A stretch of DNA of 64,000 nucleotides from Saprospiraceae bacterium (GCA_016715465.1 JADKAA010000024.1:1116001-1180000); one strand, 5' to 3'. Positions 55,301 to 64,000 are shown, counted from the first letter of the stretch. Numbers and translations: made by a program. The notes: generated by a model not told the origin, from the letters alone.

Positions 55301-58300
55301 GGTGAATGAAGGAATCATTGGAAGATTAACTGCGACTATAGATACCATTGACGGCGTCATCAGTAACATTGATTTTAGTTATAAAATGAATGGAAGAATT
55401 CTAATGCCATTTGCAGAAGAAGGAGCCTTTCTCAAATATTCAGGTTTATATGATGATTTGAGCAATTGGAATTTGTTGGTGAAGGTAGGCAATGATTCTA
55501 TAGTTACTCCTTTATTTATGAGCCATCTTACTTTGTATGAGAACAGTTTAATATCATATACAAGAGATGCCGCCAACAATAAGCCCATTTTTAAATTCTT
55601 ATTGAATGGTCACATTTCGGCGGACGATAAGCTAATGAATAATTCATATATTAAAAAACTGAAGTCCGTAAAAATGCTCAGAATTGAATTCCAGGACATG
55701 GCCTATGAAACTGGAAAAGGATTTACCAATCAACCCATATTCAGAAAAGCCAGCCCGGCAAAATCCCTCAATGGTTTTCCCATACAAATCGACAGCATAG
55801 CTTTGACTACACACCAGGGAAATCCGGGTTTGTACATTAAACCCAAACTCGTGCTTTCCGGGGAAGAGGATGGTTTTTCGGTAGCAGCGGGTCTGATATT
55901 TTATTCCGAAATGAGTCTTTCGGGCGCAAAAGACGAGTTTTTCAACCCCAACGCATATCTCTCTGACATCAGCATTGATGTCGCCAGAGCAGGTTGCAGG
56001 ATCAAAGGAGAAATAAAATTTATAGAAGAAGGGGAAGATAATGGAATTGAAGGTACCGTAGAGGCTACAATGCCCAGTGGCATTGAAGGATATTTTAAAG
56101 CTAAATTTGGGAATGTAGGAAGCAACACCGGGTTGCCTTTCAATACGGCCGGCTACTATACCTATTGGTATGTAGATGCCATGCTTTCTTTTGGCAGCAG
56201 TGGGGTACCCATTTTTTCCGGAATTAACCTATACGGCCTGGGAGGTGGCTTGTGGCACAATATGAAACAGGATACCCTCCACAATGTGAATGTCTCTAAT
56301 TTGATGGCTCCCAGTGCTACATCCTCTGGCAATGTTCAGAACAGCGGAATACCTTACAGCCGGCATTTTGGAGGAGGTTATGGCTTTAGGCTGAAAGGTT
56401 TGTTTGGCGATCCCGCAAATGGTGAAAAATTCAACATGCTATTGACGGTGGAAGCTACATTTCCTGAGGCAGGAGGGCCTATTGTAAAACTTCGGGGAGA
56501 TGTCTATCTTATGTCTAAAATGCAATCCATAAATGCCGATGGCATTGTGGAAGAAAATAATAAAGCCTTGTGGGGTTTTGCGGAAATACAGTACAATGGA
56601 CAAGAGCATTTTATCGATGCAGAAGTAGAAATGCGACTGAGAATCAAAGTAGATGATAAGATTATACTACAAGGTATAGGTCCTGGATCCAGAATGGTAC
56701 ATGCTAAATTTCATGCAAAGACAAAGGATGAAAATTATTGGTATCTCCTGGTTGGAACTCCGGATGAAAGAGGGGGTATTAAGTTAGATGTGAAAGTAAA
56801 GAAGGCATCTGCTGCAGGGTATTTGATGTTTGGATATGGAATTCCCGTTGAAATCCCGGAGCCTGATGCCGAGTTTATGTCAATGTTGAATAATAAAAAG
56901 GAAAATTATACATCCAACAGTGGTGATCCAAATTCCATCCTGAATAGGGAAATTGAATTGGATGGTTATGGCATCGCTTTTGGCGCCGTGGTGAAAGATT
57001 CCTTTAAATTTGATTATCAACCCTTTTATTTGGTGGTGAAAGTAATTCTGGGCTTTGATTTTAACATTACTAAAAATGGTGAACGCAAATGTGTGGAAAC
57101 GGGAATCACACCGGGTTATGAAGACTGGTATGGTACAGGTCAACTCTATGCCGGTATCAGCGGTGAATTCGGCATCCACGTGGATTTATGGTTTATTGAG
57201 GGCGACTATCCGATCTTTTACGGATCTATAGCGGCCCTGATGAGTGGAGGCTTACCCAACCCATCCTGGTTTTATTGCAGGGGTACCATGAATTATCAGG
57301 TTTTGGGATTCATTGAAGGCAGCCATTCATTTGAATTGACCATCGGACAAAAATGTACACTTGGCAATGGCAATCCATTTGGTGACGGCGATGTCATTAT
57401 CGACACAAAACCTAAGGAGGGGGATCAGGATGTGTCGGTGTTTGTTTTACCCACTGTTTCTTATGCATTTCCTATAAATGAAACCCTGGCCTTTTACGAC
57501 GAAAAAATTAAGAAATATCGCGAATTTAAGCTGTTGATTGACCAGATTAAACTTACAGAAGCCAGCCATAATTATAATCCGGATACAAACTTTGACAATG
57601 ACAATTACATCAGTTTCCATAAACCCAACCAGTATTTAAAAGCAAGGACAAACCACAAATTAGAGGTCAAAGTCAAAGCAAAAGAAAAGAGAGCAAATGG
57701 TTGGGGCTACATAAAGGAGGGAAATACCAATGTGGATTGGGAAGAGAAAAAAACCATTAACTTTAAAACAGGGTCTAAGCCCGATTCCATTGATCCAAAA
57801 CAACTGGAATTCACTTACCCGCTTCAACAACAAAGATTTTTCTTGAAGGATGAAACCGTCAACAACCTTGGTATCATCAGATTGAATAATGTGGATGAGG
57901 CATTATTCTACAAAAAACACCCAGTTACCAATTTGGATTATCATTATGTTGTACTTTTTACGTCTTTGTCAAATGGGGATGCCGTCATAAAGGAGAAAGC
58001 CAATACAGATGACAATCGCAACATAACTTTTAAAACAGATCGACTGCAACCGAGCACTGTTTACCGGGTAAATCTAATGAGGGTCAAGGGTTTGTATAGC
58101 AATAGCCCATATGCGATGGCAATTCCAAACCTCACCTATGCGACCTATAGTACAACAGCTTTTAATAGAAGAGAGGAGGGCCTTTTCAATTACAACATCT
58201 TGCCGGCAAGAATGGTAACCCTGGGCAGTGCAGCTTCAGCAAGTACGGAAAAGTCATTGTTTCAGTTTCATTTCAGAACAAGCCAGTATGACAATCTTGA

Positions 58301-59150
58301 GGATAAACTGGAAGGGCTAACGTGGAAAGAACCTAAATATGCGGTGACCGATTTTTTGGAAGATATTCATCATGAAGCAATCAATCCGGTTGAGAGTTTC
58401 GATGTATTTGAGATGGAAGGCTTTCAGACGAATACCCAGTCTTTAGAGTCAATGACACATAAGGGACTGATCAGGTATGGCACTTATTATTTGCCATCTG
58501 GTCAGGAAATTTATGAAGAAACTCCATTTCAATATCTGGGTAACGATGCGGTCATTGTCTCCAATAATCCCATATATTTTGAAGTACCCACGGCAGCAAG
58601 AGATTATCATTCAGCATTGTTAAGTCATATACGATCTACTGCATCAACAAGTGCGTATAACTTGTTAAAAATGCAGCTGGATAACATAATACTCAAAGAA
58701 TTGGACTATAAAATTCGGGTAAATAAGCTGGTTGAACAATATTACAATGCCACATTAGGTCCATTCCAACTGCCTCAATCAAATAATGGAATTGCCATTC
58801 AGGGAGTTGGAACCTTTGAAACATCTACCAGTCCCAATTTGCCTCCACAGAAAAAGTTGAGAATCAGCATTAAGTATGGGACGGAATATTTTCTGGTAAA
58901 GTTCAATAATTCATCCCATTTGGCTGATTACCTAAGTTATGCAGGCAATTACCTGAGAAATAATAATCAGTCTCTTTATAATCAGATATCATCCTATGTA
59001 AACACTCCGTCTGCAGGTACCATTTGGCACTGCCAGGATGCTAAATATGGCATCATATATAGATTTCCTTGGATTGGAGGTATTCAAACGGGATCAAAAA
59101 TTACCAGGCAATATGCCACACCGGGTCCCTGTGCCCCAAATATTGATTAA
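52389..59150 (+). CDS. Giant exported protein of 2253 residues, unknown function
   Basis: A signal peptide (MNPYIKSFLTLFLLVLVSKS) is followed by about 2230 residues of mixed beta structure. Fibronectin-III-like and other beta-sandwich modules are apparent in the N-terminal half (for example PDRPTLLSPIHQSTIDG, PKVKLTYPVGGQVLSPGN). Long segments of alternating strands in the middle (about 870-1600, with KLRGDVYLMSKMQ and MEMRLRIKVDDKI) look like a very large beta-helix or barrel-like solenoid. Cys are few, and no catalytic motif or T9SS sorting domain was recognised. The gene directly follows and overlaps the barrel gene, and FN3, T9SS-cargo and tail-fibre-like genes follow. A role in a cell-surface structure is inferred only from this context. 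Confidence 0.8.
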   Translation: MNPYIKSFLTLFLLVLVSKSVSQIEITLSGRQPYPVLAENYIEDFDVISATIRNTTSQGIGLKMFATINGPYGLKIESRDPSCMVDIGGNITRTFRRGNYRDLCLEFNISDVDYGSLTTEQKNALILGGLLPEGNYTYCLIAKDENTNEILNTSCLEFEINFPDRPTLLSPIHQSTIDGTIKQFFNVTWSHVITDNVLRFSTKYNVKIVDLSQNGNDWPSIQDATILLDDANVVPFYLENDVTSTHPVQIYDLPFLNGRFYAVRITAYSDDFPYPPESSQSNIVIFKFIEPDLDCGISFQLQPEYPTANSWMPFKSIVPSIHYDPYCDEYEYFSYETEIRENGILIEEFDRSLNWINGPKEFFQRKTGIEDPESFYSSRIAVGDYQNMPALMHGREYSFVTKGRMEHNSGKKFTYNTGLIQFNYGMPKVKLTYPVGGQVLSPGNVSFTTIHDQVPESPLPPFKLKQIIGKETYEYPSLEVEEMAVLQVSKSILFDTIVYAAQRQINAIDDQYVLSDTRKYDMPRFVSDVYSDFEFNRVFEDNITYFWRLAWAKIPSSMNSPMATYTTDESQFYNISDIDSFKISNSVSGPGTGTPNPDLSGNSDNAQCKSMCEIPPVTNTTDFSGSLSDETIKVGQFNMEILEIEKSGNTYSGEGLIEIPFIRKVKLKTVFQNIKVNTDKTVYQGTVAGKDSGNELETLNTLLLGQNMELPFGWDTTIQNIHLTLGITSVTFQPTNAFMQLTMDINDVLSLLHESDNYPILSAEVCFQPGGYERDVYLYHQNNITLDENDSGYGFEFKGGQSLADTTGMTYVKWTCNGFTEFQLGGAVTFSQSILLKDSGNISDDNPINQRVKGHFTFKYNKLHQDFMITARMEDFQFANHLPGWGFDTDTIFIDFSDHSNPPNFEIPEGYNQAYLNNPATANAWKGVYVPKAKVLSSEGFAVENFRATFGYSTMLFGDGIYYLRHRAFNVVNEGIIGRLTATIDTIDGVISNIDFSYKMNGRILMPFAEEGAFLKYSGLYDDLSNWNLLVKVGNDSIVTPLFMSHLTLYENSLISYTRDAANNKPIFKFLLNGHISADDKLMNNSYIKKLKSVKMLRIEFQDMAYETGKGFTNQPIFRKASPAKSLNGFPIQIDSIALTTHQGNPGLYIKPKLVLSGEEDGFSVAAGLIFYSEMSLSGAKDEFFNPNAYLSDISIDVARAGCRIKGEIKFIEEGEDNGIEGTVEATMPSGIEGYFKAKFGNVGSNTGLPFNTAGYYTYWYVDAMLSFGSSGVPIFSGINLYGLGGGLWHNMKQDTLHNVNVSNLMAPSATSSGNVQNSGIPYSRHFGGGYGFRLKGLFGDPANGEKFNMLLTVEATFPEAGGPIVKLRGDVYLMSKMQSINADGIVEENNKALWGFAEIQYNGQEHFIDAEVEMRLRIKVDDKIILQGIGPGSRMVHAKFHAKTKDENYWYLLVGTPDERGGIKLDVKVKKASAAGYLMFGYGIPVEIPEPDAEFMSMLNNKKENYTSNSGDPNSILNREIELDGYGIAFGAVVKDSFKFDYQPFYLVVKVILGFDFNITKNGERKCVETGITPGYEDWYGTGQLYAGISGEFGIHVDLWFIEGDYPIFYGSIAALMSGGLPNPSWFYCRGTMNYQVLGFIEGSHSFELTIGQKCTLGNGNPFGDGDVIIDTKPKEGDQDVSVFVLPTVSYAFPINETLAFYDEKIKKYREFKLLIDQIKLTEASHNYNPDTNFDNDNYISFHKPNQYLKARTNHKLEVKVKAKEKRANGWGYIKEGNTNVDWEEKKTINFKTGSKPDSIDPKQLEFTYPLQQQRFFLKDETVNNLGIIRLNNVDEALFYKKHPVTNLDYHYVVLFTSLSNGDAVIKEKANTDDNRNITFKTDRLQPSTVYRVNLMRVKGLYSNSPYAMAIPNLTYATYSTTAFNRREEGLFNYNILPARMVTLGSAASASTEKSLFQFHFRTSQYDNLEDKLEGLTWKEPKYAVTDFLEDIHHEAINPVESFDVFEMEGFQTNTQSLESMTHKGLIRYGTYYLPSGQEIYEETPFQYLGNDAVIVSNNPIYFEVPTAARDYHSALLSHIRSTASTSAYNLLKMQLDNIILKELDYKIRVNKLVEQYYNATLGPFQLPQSNNGIAIQGVGTFETSTSPNLPPQKKLRISIKYGTEYFLVKFNNSSHLADYLSYAGNYLRNNNQSLYNQISSYVNTPSAGTIWHCQDAKYGIIYRFPWIGGIQTGSKITRQYATPGPCAPNID

Positions 59151-59170
59151 TTCCGAAAAAAGAGATAGAC

Positions 59171-61216
59171 ATGTATAGATATGTATGGATACTTTTAATT
59201 GCAGGTTTTGTAAATGTCAGTAGGGCACAGGATAGCATTGCCCGCCTTCAAACCATTGTAAAAGTAGAAACCAATAACATTACTTTAAGGTGGGCACCCA
59301 ATACCTCCATTGCCTGGCATAAGGGCTTGGAAGCAGGGTATAAGATTGAAAGAGCTGTAAACAAACAAGGTAGCAGTGAAATGAATGACTTTAAAGTACT
59401 CAAAGAAAAAGTAATGCCATGGTCCAGGGACAAGTGGCTTCCGGAAAACATTGCTGACTACGATAAATATTGCATCATAGCAGCTGAACTCCTGTATGGA
59501 AAATCCAAATATTTGGAAGGAGATAAGTTACTGAAGAGGACGGATGAATTCAAAAATAAATATGTGTATGCCATGATGTCGGCTGACTTTTCTGCACAAG
59601 CGGCGGAAGCTCTGGGTTTGAGATTTGTAGATACGGATATTCAACCCAACAATGTATATATTTATAGGATCTCCAGCCTGGCTGCAAATGAAAATTATCC
59701 CATTGAATCGTCCACTACCATCGCTTATGCATCTCAACTTACAGCCTTTAATGCTCCGGAAATCTATGAAGTAAAGGCGCTTGACAGAGCCATAAAAATA
59801 CTATGGCTTAAAGAACAGCCAACGAATTACACGGGCTATTTTATAGAAAAGTCAGAGAATGGCCAGGATTTTATTCCTTTAAACGAAAGTCCATTTATGA
59901 CCGATGACAACATAGGTAATAAGGAGTATCGTCAATATCATGTATTTGTTGATTCACTGGATAGAAATTACAAGACTTATCACTACAGGATTAAAGGAAT
60001 AACTCCGTTTGGAGAAGTGGGACCGGTAAGTGAAGTGAAATCCATTTATGGAATAGACCTGACCCCTCCCAGTAAACCTTCAAATGTGACATCATCTCAG
60101 TTGGGATCAAACACATTGGAAATATTTTGGGAATTTCCGGACATTGAAAATGGGGAATTAAAGGGTTTTTTAGTAGGGCGTTCTAATCAGGCTTTAGACT
60201 CTTTTTCAAATATAACCCAGGTAATTCTTCCTTCTACAGCCAGATCTTATCTGGATGAAAATGCCAATCCTTTAAAGCCTAATTTTTACTTTGTTACGGC
60301 CATCGACACGGCAGGCAATTACAATATTTCATTGTCACATTATGCGCACCTCATAGACAGTATTCCACCTCAAATTCCTACAGGCCTCCATGGTTCAATT
60401 GACTCTAGCGGTCATGTGACTTTAAGTTGGAATAGAAATCCGGAGTCTGATTTGCTTGGATATAATGTTTTTTTTAGCAATCAGGAGGATCATGTTTTTG
60501 CCGCCGTCACCAATAAACCCATATCCCAAAATAGGTATGTCGATACCATCATGGTTCAAACTTTGACCGAGGATATATTTTATAGCATTGTCGCCGTTGA
60601 CAAAAACCACAATATCTCTTCCTTTTCAAATACACTTAAATTAGTCCTGCCCGATATGGTAGCACCTGCTATTGCCGTTTTTTCGGGGTTTGAAAAAAGC
60701 AAGGAATCTGTTACCCTGAATTGGATAAATAGCAAGAGTAGAGATGTCACCAGTCATGTAATATACCGTCGAACTGCAGAACAGTCTTCATGGATTCGTG
60801 TTTTCGAATGTAATAATTTACAGCAAAATTCCTGGATGGATACCGGTTTAGCGGCACTTCAGTCTTATCATTATAAAATTCATGCCATTGATGATGCAGG
60901 ACTGGAAAGCAAAGAGAGTAATGTGATAAAAGTAATTGCAGAAGGTAAAGAAGGTAATGGGAATGAAGTTCAATTGAAGGCCACTGCCATAGACAATAAG
61001 TCGATCAAACTTGCCTGGAATACGCTTAGTTATGCCAAAAAATACATTGTGTATAAAAAAAGTAAGTCGGGTAGATATGAAACCCTTGTCGTAACAAAAA
61101 ATTCAGAATACATAGATAAAGACTTTGACATTAATAATATATACTCAATTCGATATATCCATGAAAATGGAATCCATTCTGAATTTGCTGCTGATACAGC
61201 TGTAAAAAGTATTTAA
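59171..61216 (+). CDS. Secreted multi-domain fibronectin type III protein
   Basis: 681 residues. A signal peptide (MYRYVWILLIAGFVNVSRA) precedes several fibronectin type III-like domains of about 95 residues with the W...L-x-W and Y...V/I-x-A-x-D patterns (TLRWAPNTSIAWHKG, EIFWEFPDIENGELKGFLVG, TLSWNRNPESDLLGYNVFFS, TLNWINSKSRDVTSHVIYRR, KLAWNTLSYAKKYIVYKKS). No catalytic region was seen. It is transcribed with the giant protein (20 bp gap) and the T9SS-cargo gene (17 bp gap). It is likely an accessory or adhesive subunit of the same surface assembly. Confidence 0.8.
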   Translation: MYRYVWILLIAGFVNVSRAQDSIARLQTIVKVETNNITLRWAPNTSIAWHKGLEAGYKIERAVNKQGSSEMNDFKVLKEKVMPWSRDKWLPENIADYDKYCIIAAELLYGKSKYLEGDKLLKRTDEFKNKYVYAMMSADFSAQAAEALGLRFVDTDIQPNNVYIYRISSLAANENYPIESSTTIAYASQLTAFNAPEIYEVKALDRAIKILWLKEQPTNYTGYFIEKSENGQDFIPLNESPFMTDDNIGNKEYRQYHVFVDSLDRNYKTYHYRIKGITPFGEVGPVSEVKSIYGIDLTPPSKPSNVTSSQLGSNTLEIFWEFPDIENGELKGFLVGRSNQALDSFSNITQVILPSTARSYLDENANPLKPNFYFVTAIDTAGNYNISLSHYAHLIDSIPPQIPTGLHGSIDSSGHVTLSWNRNPESDLLGYNVFFSNQEDHVFAAVTNKPISQNRYVDTIMVQTLTEDIFYSIVAVDKNHNISSFSNTLKLVLPDMVAPAIAVFSGFEKSKESVTLNWINSKSRDVTSHVIYRRTAEQSSWIRVFECNNLQQNSWMDTGLAALQSYHYKIHAIDDAGLESKESNVIKVIAEGKEGNGNEVQLKATAIDNKSIKLAWNTLSYAKKYIVYKKSKSGRYETLVVTKNSEYIDKDFDINNIYSIRYIHENGIHSEFAADTAVKSI

Positions 61217-61233
61217 TTTTAAAAAAAAGCAAA

Positions 61234-61704
61234 ATGAAGCGTTTACTAATCTTATTGATTTTCTGCATTGGCATACATGATTTTTTAAATTCCCAATGTC
61301 TTATCAATTTTGTCGGGGGCTCATATTCATTGGGGCAATGTGGACCCTATGTTATACATGGTGGATTGAATACAGAACAGGCACTTTATGGATCATGTGG
61401 CGACTATCAATTTTTACCTCCCAATGTCGGCCCCACTAAAACTACAAGTATTTCCCAGCCAACTTTAAATGCCATTTCTTTATATCCAAATCCTACGTCG
61501 CATTCTATAACACTGGATGCCAACAGGAAAGTTACCAGTTATTCCATTTATAATGCTATGGGACAAAGGGTGATTTATAGCTTAAATCCGGGCAATCCGG
61601 AAACCATAAATGTTTCAAATCTGCCACCAGGTTTTTATGGCATAAGACTGGTGCTGGATGCGAAAAATATTGTGCTGAGACAATTTATAATACAATCAAA
61701 TTAA
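61234..61704 (+). CDS. Small T9SS type A cargo protein
   Basis: 156 residues. A signal peptide (MKRLLILLIFCIGIHDFLNS-Q) is followed by a short Cys-containing module (QCLINFVGGSYSLGQCGPYV, YGSCGDYQF) and a T9SS type A sorting domain (AISLYPNPTSHSITLDANRK, SYSIYNAMGQRVI, INVSNLPPGFYGIRLVLD, and a closing FIIQSN). The LYPNPT motif and G-F-Y-x-I-R-L are hallmarks. The mature part is only about 60 residues, so it is probably a small structural or regulatory piece of the cell surface. It lies in a run with the FN3 and tail-fibre-like genes. Confidence 0.85.
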   Translation: MKRLLILLIFCIGIHDFLNSQCLINFVGGSYSLGQCGPYVIHGGLNTEQALYGSCGDYQFLPPNVGPTKTTSISQPTLNAISLYPNPTSHSITLDANRKVTSYSIYNAMGQRVIYSLNPGNPETINVSNLPPGFYGIRLVLDAKNIVLRQFIIQSN

Positions 61705-61723
61705 AAGTATAAAAATTTATATC

Positions 61724-64000
61724 ATGAAAAATATCATTTGCTTTTTATTCCTGAGTCTGCCGATTTATCTGTTTGGTCAGAACGGCCTTCCTTATCAGGC
61801 TGTTTTAAAAGATGCCCAGGGGGCGCCCATCATCAACACACAAATATTATTGCGTTTCACCATTGAAAACAATGACAATGTAATAAGATATCAGGAAACT
61901 CAGTCGCCAACTACAGATCAATTTGGATGGTTTCAGGTAATTATTGGCACTGGAGTGCCCAGTATTGGGGCTTTTGGTAATATTGATTGGAACGAAGCCA
62001 ATACCTTGATTATGGAGTGTCAGAATAGTGGGCAATTTGAAGTAGTAAGTTCTCAACCAATTTTGGGTTCGCCATTTACTTTCAATGGGGACAATAATCC
62101 AGCCAATGACATAACGGTAGGAACACCTGCAGGCGGGGATTTGTCAGCCACTTATCCAAATCCAAAAGTCAAAGCCATCCAGGGTTTTGAGGTTTCCGAA
62201 AATACACCCAATGTAGGAGAGGTATTAAAATGGAATGGTAGCCAGTGGTCTCCTGCCATTGACATATCCTCTACCACTGGGGGTGCCAGTGGTGTCAATT
62301 CAATTATTTCAGGGCCGGGTATAGAAGTAAACAATGCCGATCCAAAAAACCCCATCATCATAAACAAAGGCGATGTAAGTAATTCTAATGAGCTTCAAAC
62401 ACTTTCCATTAACGGTACAGAACTGAGTATTTCCAGTGGCAACTCCGTAACCTTACCTTCAGGAGATGGCTGGGGCACACAGGTCGTAGGTCATAATGCC
62501 ACACTGTCAGGAGATGGCACAACAAATAATCCACTGCAGATCGCCCAGCAGGGAGCCACCAATGGCAAAGTACTAAAGTGGAATAATGTTTCCTGGACGC
62601 CCATGGATGACCTGGGTTTTGACAATTGGGGTACGCAGGTAGTTCAGAAAGATGCCACTTTATCCGGGGACGGCACTGCTGGCAGTCCATTAATGTTGGC
62701 GCCTCAGGGTGCAAGTAATGGACAGGTATTAAAATTTAATGCCACTGCAAATACATGGACACCTTCAAACGACAATGGAGCCGATAACTGGGGAACGCAG
62801 GTAGTGCAGAAAGATCTGACATTAACAGGGGATGGCACCACCGGCAGCCCGCTAAAGTTGGCGCCTCAAGGAGCCACCAATGGACAGGTGTTGAAATACA
62901 ATACCTCCTCAAATACATGGATCCCATCAAATGACAATGGTGCCGACAACTGGGGAACGCAGGTAGTGCAGAAAGATCTGACATTAACAGGGGATGGCAC
63001 CACCGGCAGCCCGCTAAAGTTGGCGCCTCAAGGAGCCACCAATGGGCAGGTGTTGAAATACAATACCTCCTCAAATACATGGATCCCATCAAATGACAAT
63101 GGTGCCGACAACTGGGGAACGCAGGTAGTGCAGAAAGATCTGACATTAACTGGGGATGGCACCACCGGCAGCCCGCTAAAGTTGGCGCCTCAAGGAGCCA
63201 CCAATGGGCAGGTGTTGAAATACAATACCTCCTCAAATACATGGATCCCATCAAATGACAATGGTGCCGACAACTGGGGAACGCAGGTAGTGCAGAAAGA
63301 TGCTTCTCTCATGGGCGATGGTACAACAGGCAGTCCCTTAAAATTAGCGGCACAAGGCGCAACCGGCGGACAAATTTTGGTATTTAACAGTCAGACAAGC
63401 CAATGGACACCTGGATATGATGGTTGGGGAAGTCAAACGGTTTTAACAGATGGCACACTTATGGGGAATGGCACTACCGGCAATCCGTTGAAGATTGCTA
63501 CCCAGGGAGCAGTAACAGGACAGGTATTGACGTATAATGCATCGGTCAATTCCTGGAAACCAGAGACGCCATCCAGTTCCAAATGGACTCAGTCTGGAAA
63601 CAATATTTATTTTAATGCCGGCAATGTGGGAATCGGTACTACTGCCCCCACATCAAAATTGGTGGTGGATGGCAGTATTGTACCGGAAACAAACAATACA
63701 GGAGACCTGGGTTCGTCCTCTTTACTTTGGGGAAAAACGTACACCTCAGCGTTGCATTTAGGCACGAATATTATCATTGCGACTACGCCAAGCGGGGCAA
63801 CGATTAATGAAGATTTCAGGCCATCAGATGCGGCTTCCTATAATTTGGGTGGCTCAGCTTTGCGATGGAATAATATTTATTCCCAAAATCCACTAAATAC
63901 CCCATCAGACATCAGATTAAAAAAGGACATTAAGGTTTTAAAATATGGCTTAAGTGACATTCTAAAATTGGAACCCAAATCGTATTCATTTAAAAATGAT
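61724..64000 (+). CDS. Tail-fibre-like secreted protein with S74-type chaperone end (truncated by the window)
   Basis: 759 codons without a stop run to the window edge. A signal peptide (MKNIICFLFLSLPIYLFG-Q) and an N-terminal domain (PYQAVLKDAQGAPI, LRFTIENND, FGWFQVIIGTG) are followed by about eight tandem beta-strand repeats of about 54 residues (NWGTQVVQKDLTLTGDGT, SPLKLAPQGATNGQVLKYN). After them come NVGIGTTAPTSKLVVDG and DIRLKKDIKVLKYGLSDI, the beginning of a Peptidase_S74/intramolecular-chaperone domain used for trimer assembly. It is probably a trimeric surface fibre rather than a phage part, as no phage genes lie nearby. The 5' end is 19 bp after the T9SS-cargo gene. Confidence 0.85.
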   Translation, partial: MKNIICFLFLSLPIYLFGQNGLPYQAVLKDAQGAPIINTQILLRFTIENNDNVIRYQETQSPTTDQFGWFQVIIGTGVPSIGAFGNIDWNEANTLIMECQNSGQFEVVSSQPILGSPFTFNGDNNPANDITVGTPAGGDLSATYPNPKVKAIQGFEVSENTPNVGEVLKWNGSQWSPAIDISSTTGGASGVNSIISGPGIEVNNADPKNPIIINKGDVSNSNELQTLSINGTELSISSGNSVTLPSGDGWGTQVVGHNATLSGDGTTNNPLQIAQQGATNGKVLKWNNVSWTPMDDLGFDNWGTQVVQKDATLSGDGTAGSPLMLAPQGASNGQVLKFNATANTWTPSNDNGADNWGTQVVQKDLTLTGDGTTGSPLKLAPQGATNGQVLKYNTSSNTWIPSNDNGADNWGTQVVQKDLTLTGDGTTGSPLKLAPQGATNGQVLKYNTSSNTWIPSNDNGADNWGTQVVQKDLTLTGDGTTGSPLKLAPQGATNGQVLKYNTSSNTWIPSNDNGADNWGTQVVQKDASLMGDGTTGSPLKLAAQGATGGQILVFNSQTSQWTPGYDGWGSQTVLTDGTLMGNGTTGNPLKIATQGAVTGQVLTYNASVNSWKPETPSSSKWTQSGNNIYFNAGNVGIGTTAPTSKLVVDGSIVPETNNTGDLGSSSLLWGKTYTSALHLGTNIIIATTPSGATINEDFRPSDAASYNLGGSALRWNNIYSQNPLNTPSDIRLKKDIKVLKYGLSDILKLEPKSYSFKND
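62471..63540 (+). repeat. Tandem 162-bp (54-residue) repeats in the tail-fibre-like gene
   Basis: Units begin at about 62609, 62771, 62933, 63095 and 63257, spaced 162 bp apart. The one at 62933 differs from 62771 at three bases by eye, and 63095 differs from 62933 at one. Units at the two ends are more diverged. The near identity inside the array points to recent duplication or gene conversion. Each unit is in frame. Confidence 0.9.

Noticed and set aside
62736..63254. Long minus-strand ORF made of repeated WWLLEAPTLAGCRWCHP units
   Set aside because: It is the mirror of the 162-bp repeats of the plus-strand fibre gene, which has a signal peptide and family motifs.
62471..63540. CRISPR array
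   Set aside because: The period is 162 bp, the repeats are in frame within a gene, and there are no spacers of uniform length or cas genes.
61724..64000. A phage or contractile-injection tail fibre
   Set aside because: No tail tube, sheath, baseplate, capsid or ATPase genes are present; the protein has a signal peptide and lies with T9SS-type genes.

Overview
The window looks like a chromosomal segment of a Bacteroidota bacterium, most likely Saprospiraceae-like. The reasons are: many secreted proteins with type IX secretion (T9SS) type A or gliding-type C-terminal domains, FISUMP and tail-fibre-like surface proteins, a fused CcoNO cbb3 oxidase, starts mostly without Shine-Dalgarno sequences, and several TAnnTTTG promoter -7 boxes. 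No rRNA, tRNA or CRISPR array was seen.

Layout. 1-261 is the frameshifted tail of an IS110-family transposase. 635-1939 is a secreted DUF11-like protein ending at a clear terminator. From 2047 to 25014 everything is on the minus strand: a glycan-type cluster (methyltransferase, GT39-like membrane protein with TPRs, two family 2 glycosyltransferases, FAD oxidoreductase; 2047-8252); an FG-GAP/ASPIC lipoprotein next to a vanadium-haloperoxidase-like lipoprotein (8372-13097); a HEAT-like protein and an exported metallo-beta-lactamase-fold protein; then two very large secreted adhesin-like proteins (15012-18952 and 19164-25014). 25464-25681 is a decayed FISUMP gene fragment in front of an intact FISUMP gene.

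26868-35538 is a complete cbb3 cytochrome oxidase locus: ccoI, ccoS, ccoNO, ccoQ, ccoP, ccoG, ccoH and a TauE/SafE-like membrane protein. Both transcription starts carry the same ATGAC-N4-GTCAT dyad exactly 33 bp (centre to centre) from a -7 box, which suggests one oxygen-type regulator of the CRP/FNR class. 35539-36678 is a hairpin-rich mosaic intergenic region containing an 87-bp tandem duplication. 36679-40323 holds an exported EEP-family hydrolase, a GH30 glucosylceramidase-type enzyme and a membrane protein.

40551-64000 is a cell-surface region: two coupled secreted proteins (tail-fibre-like; BNR propeller with a coathanger end), a NarL-type response regulator, two paralogous HisKA_3 kinases, and then a plus-strand run of beta-barrel protein, a 2253-residue exported protein, a fibronectin-III protein, a small T9SS cargo protein and a tail-fibre-like protein with 162-bp repeats that runs off the window. 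The two kinases and one regulator flank these genes and may control them.

At least five long genes are broken by single-base shifts, most of them at short homopolymers (near 25, 10706, 18150, 19919, 40124, 44609). This pattern fits assembly indels better than real pseudogenes, and such genes are listed as parts with the join explained.
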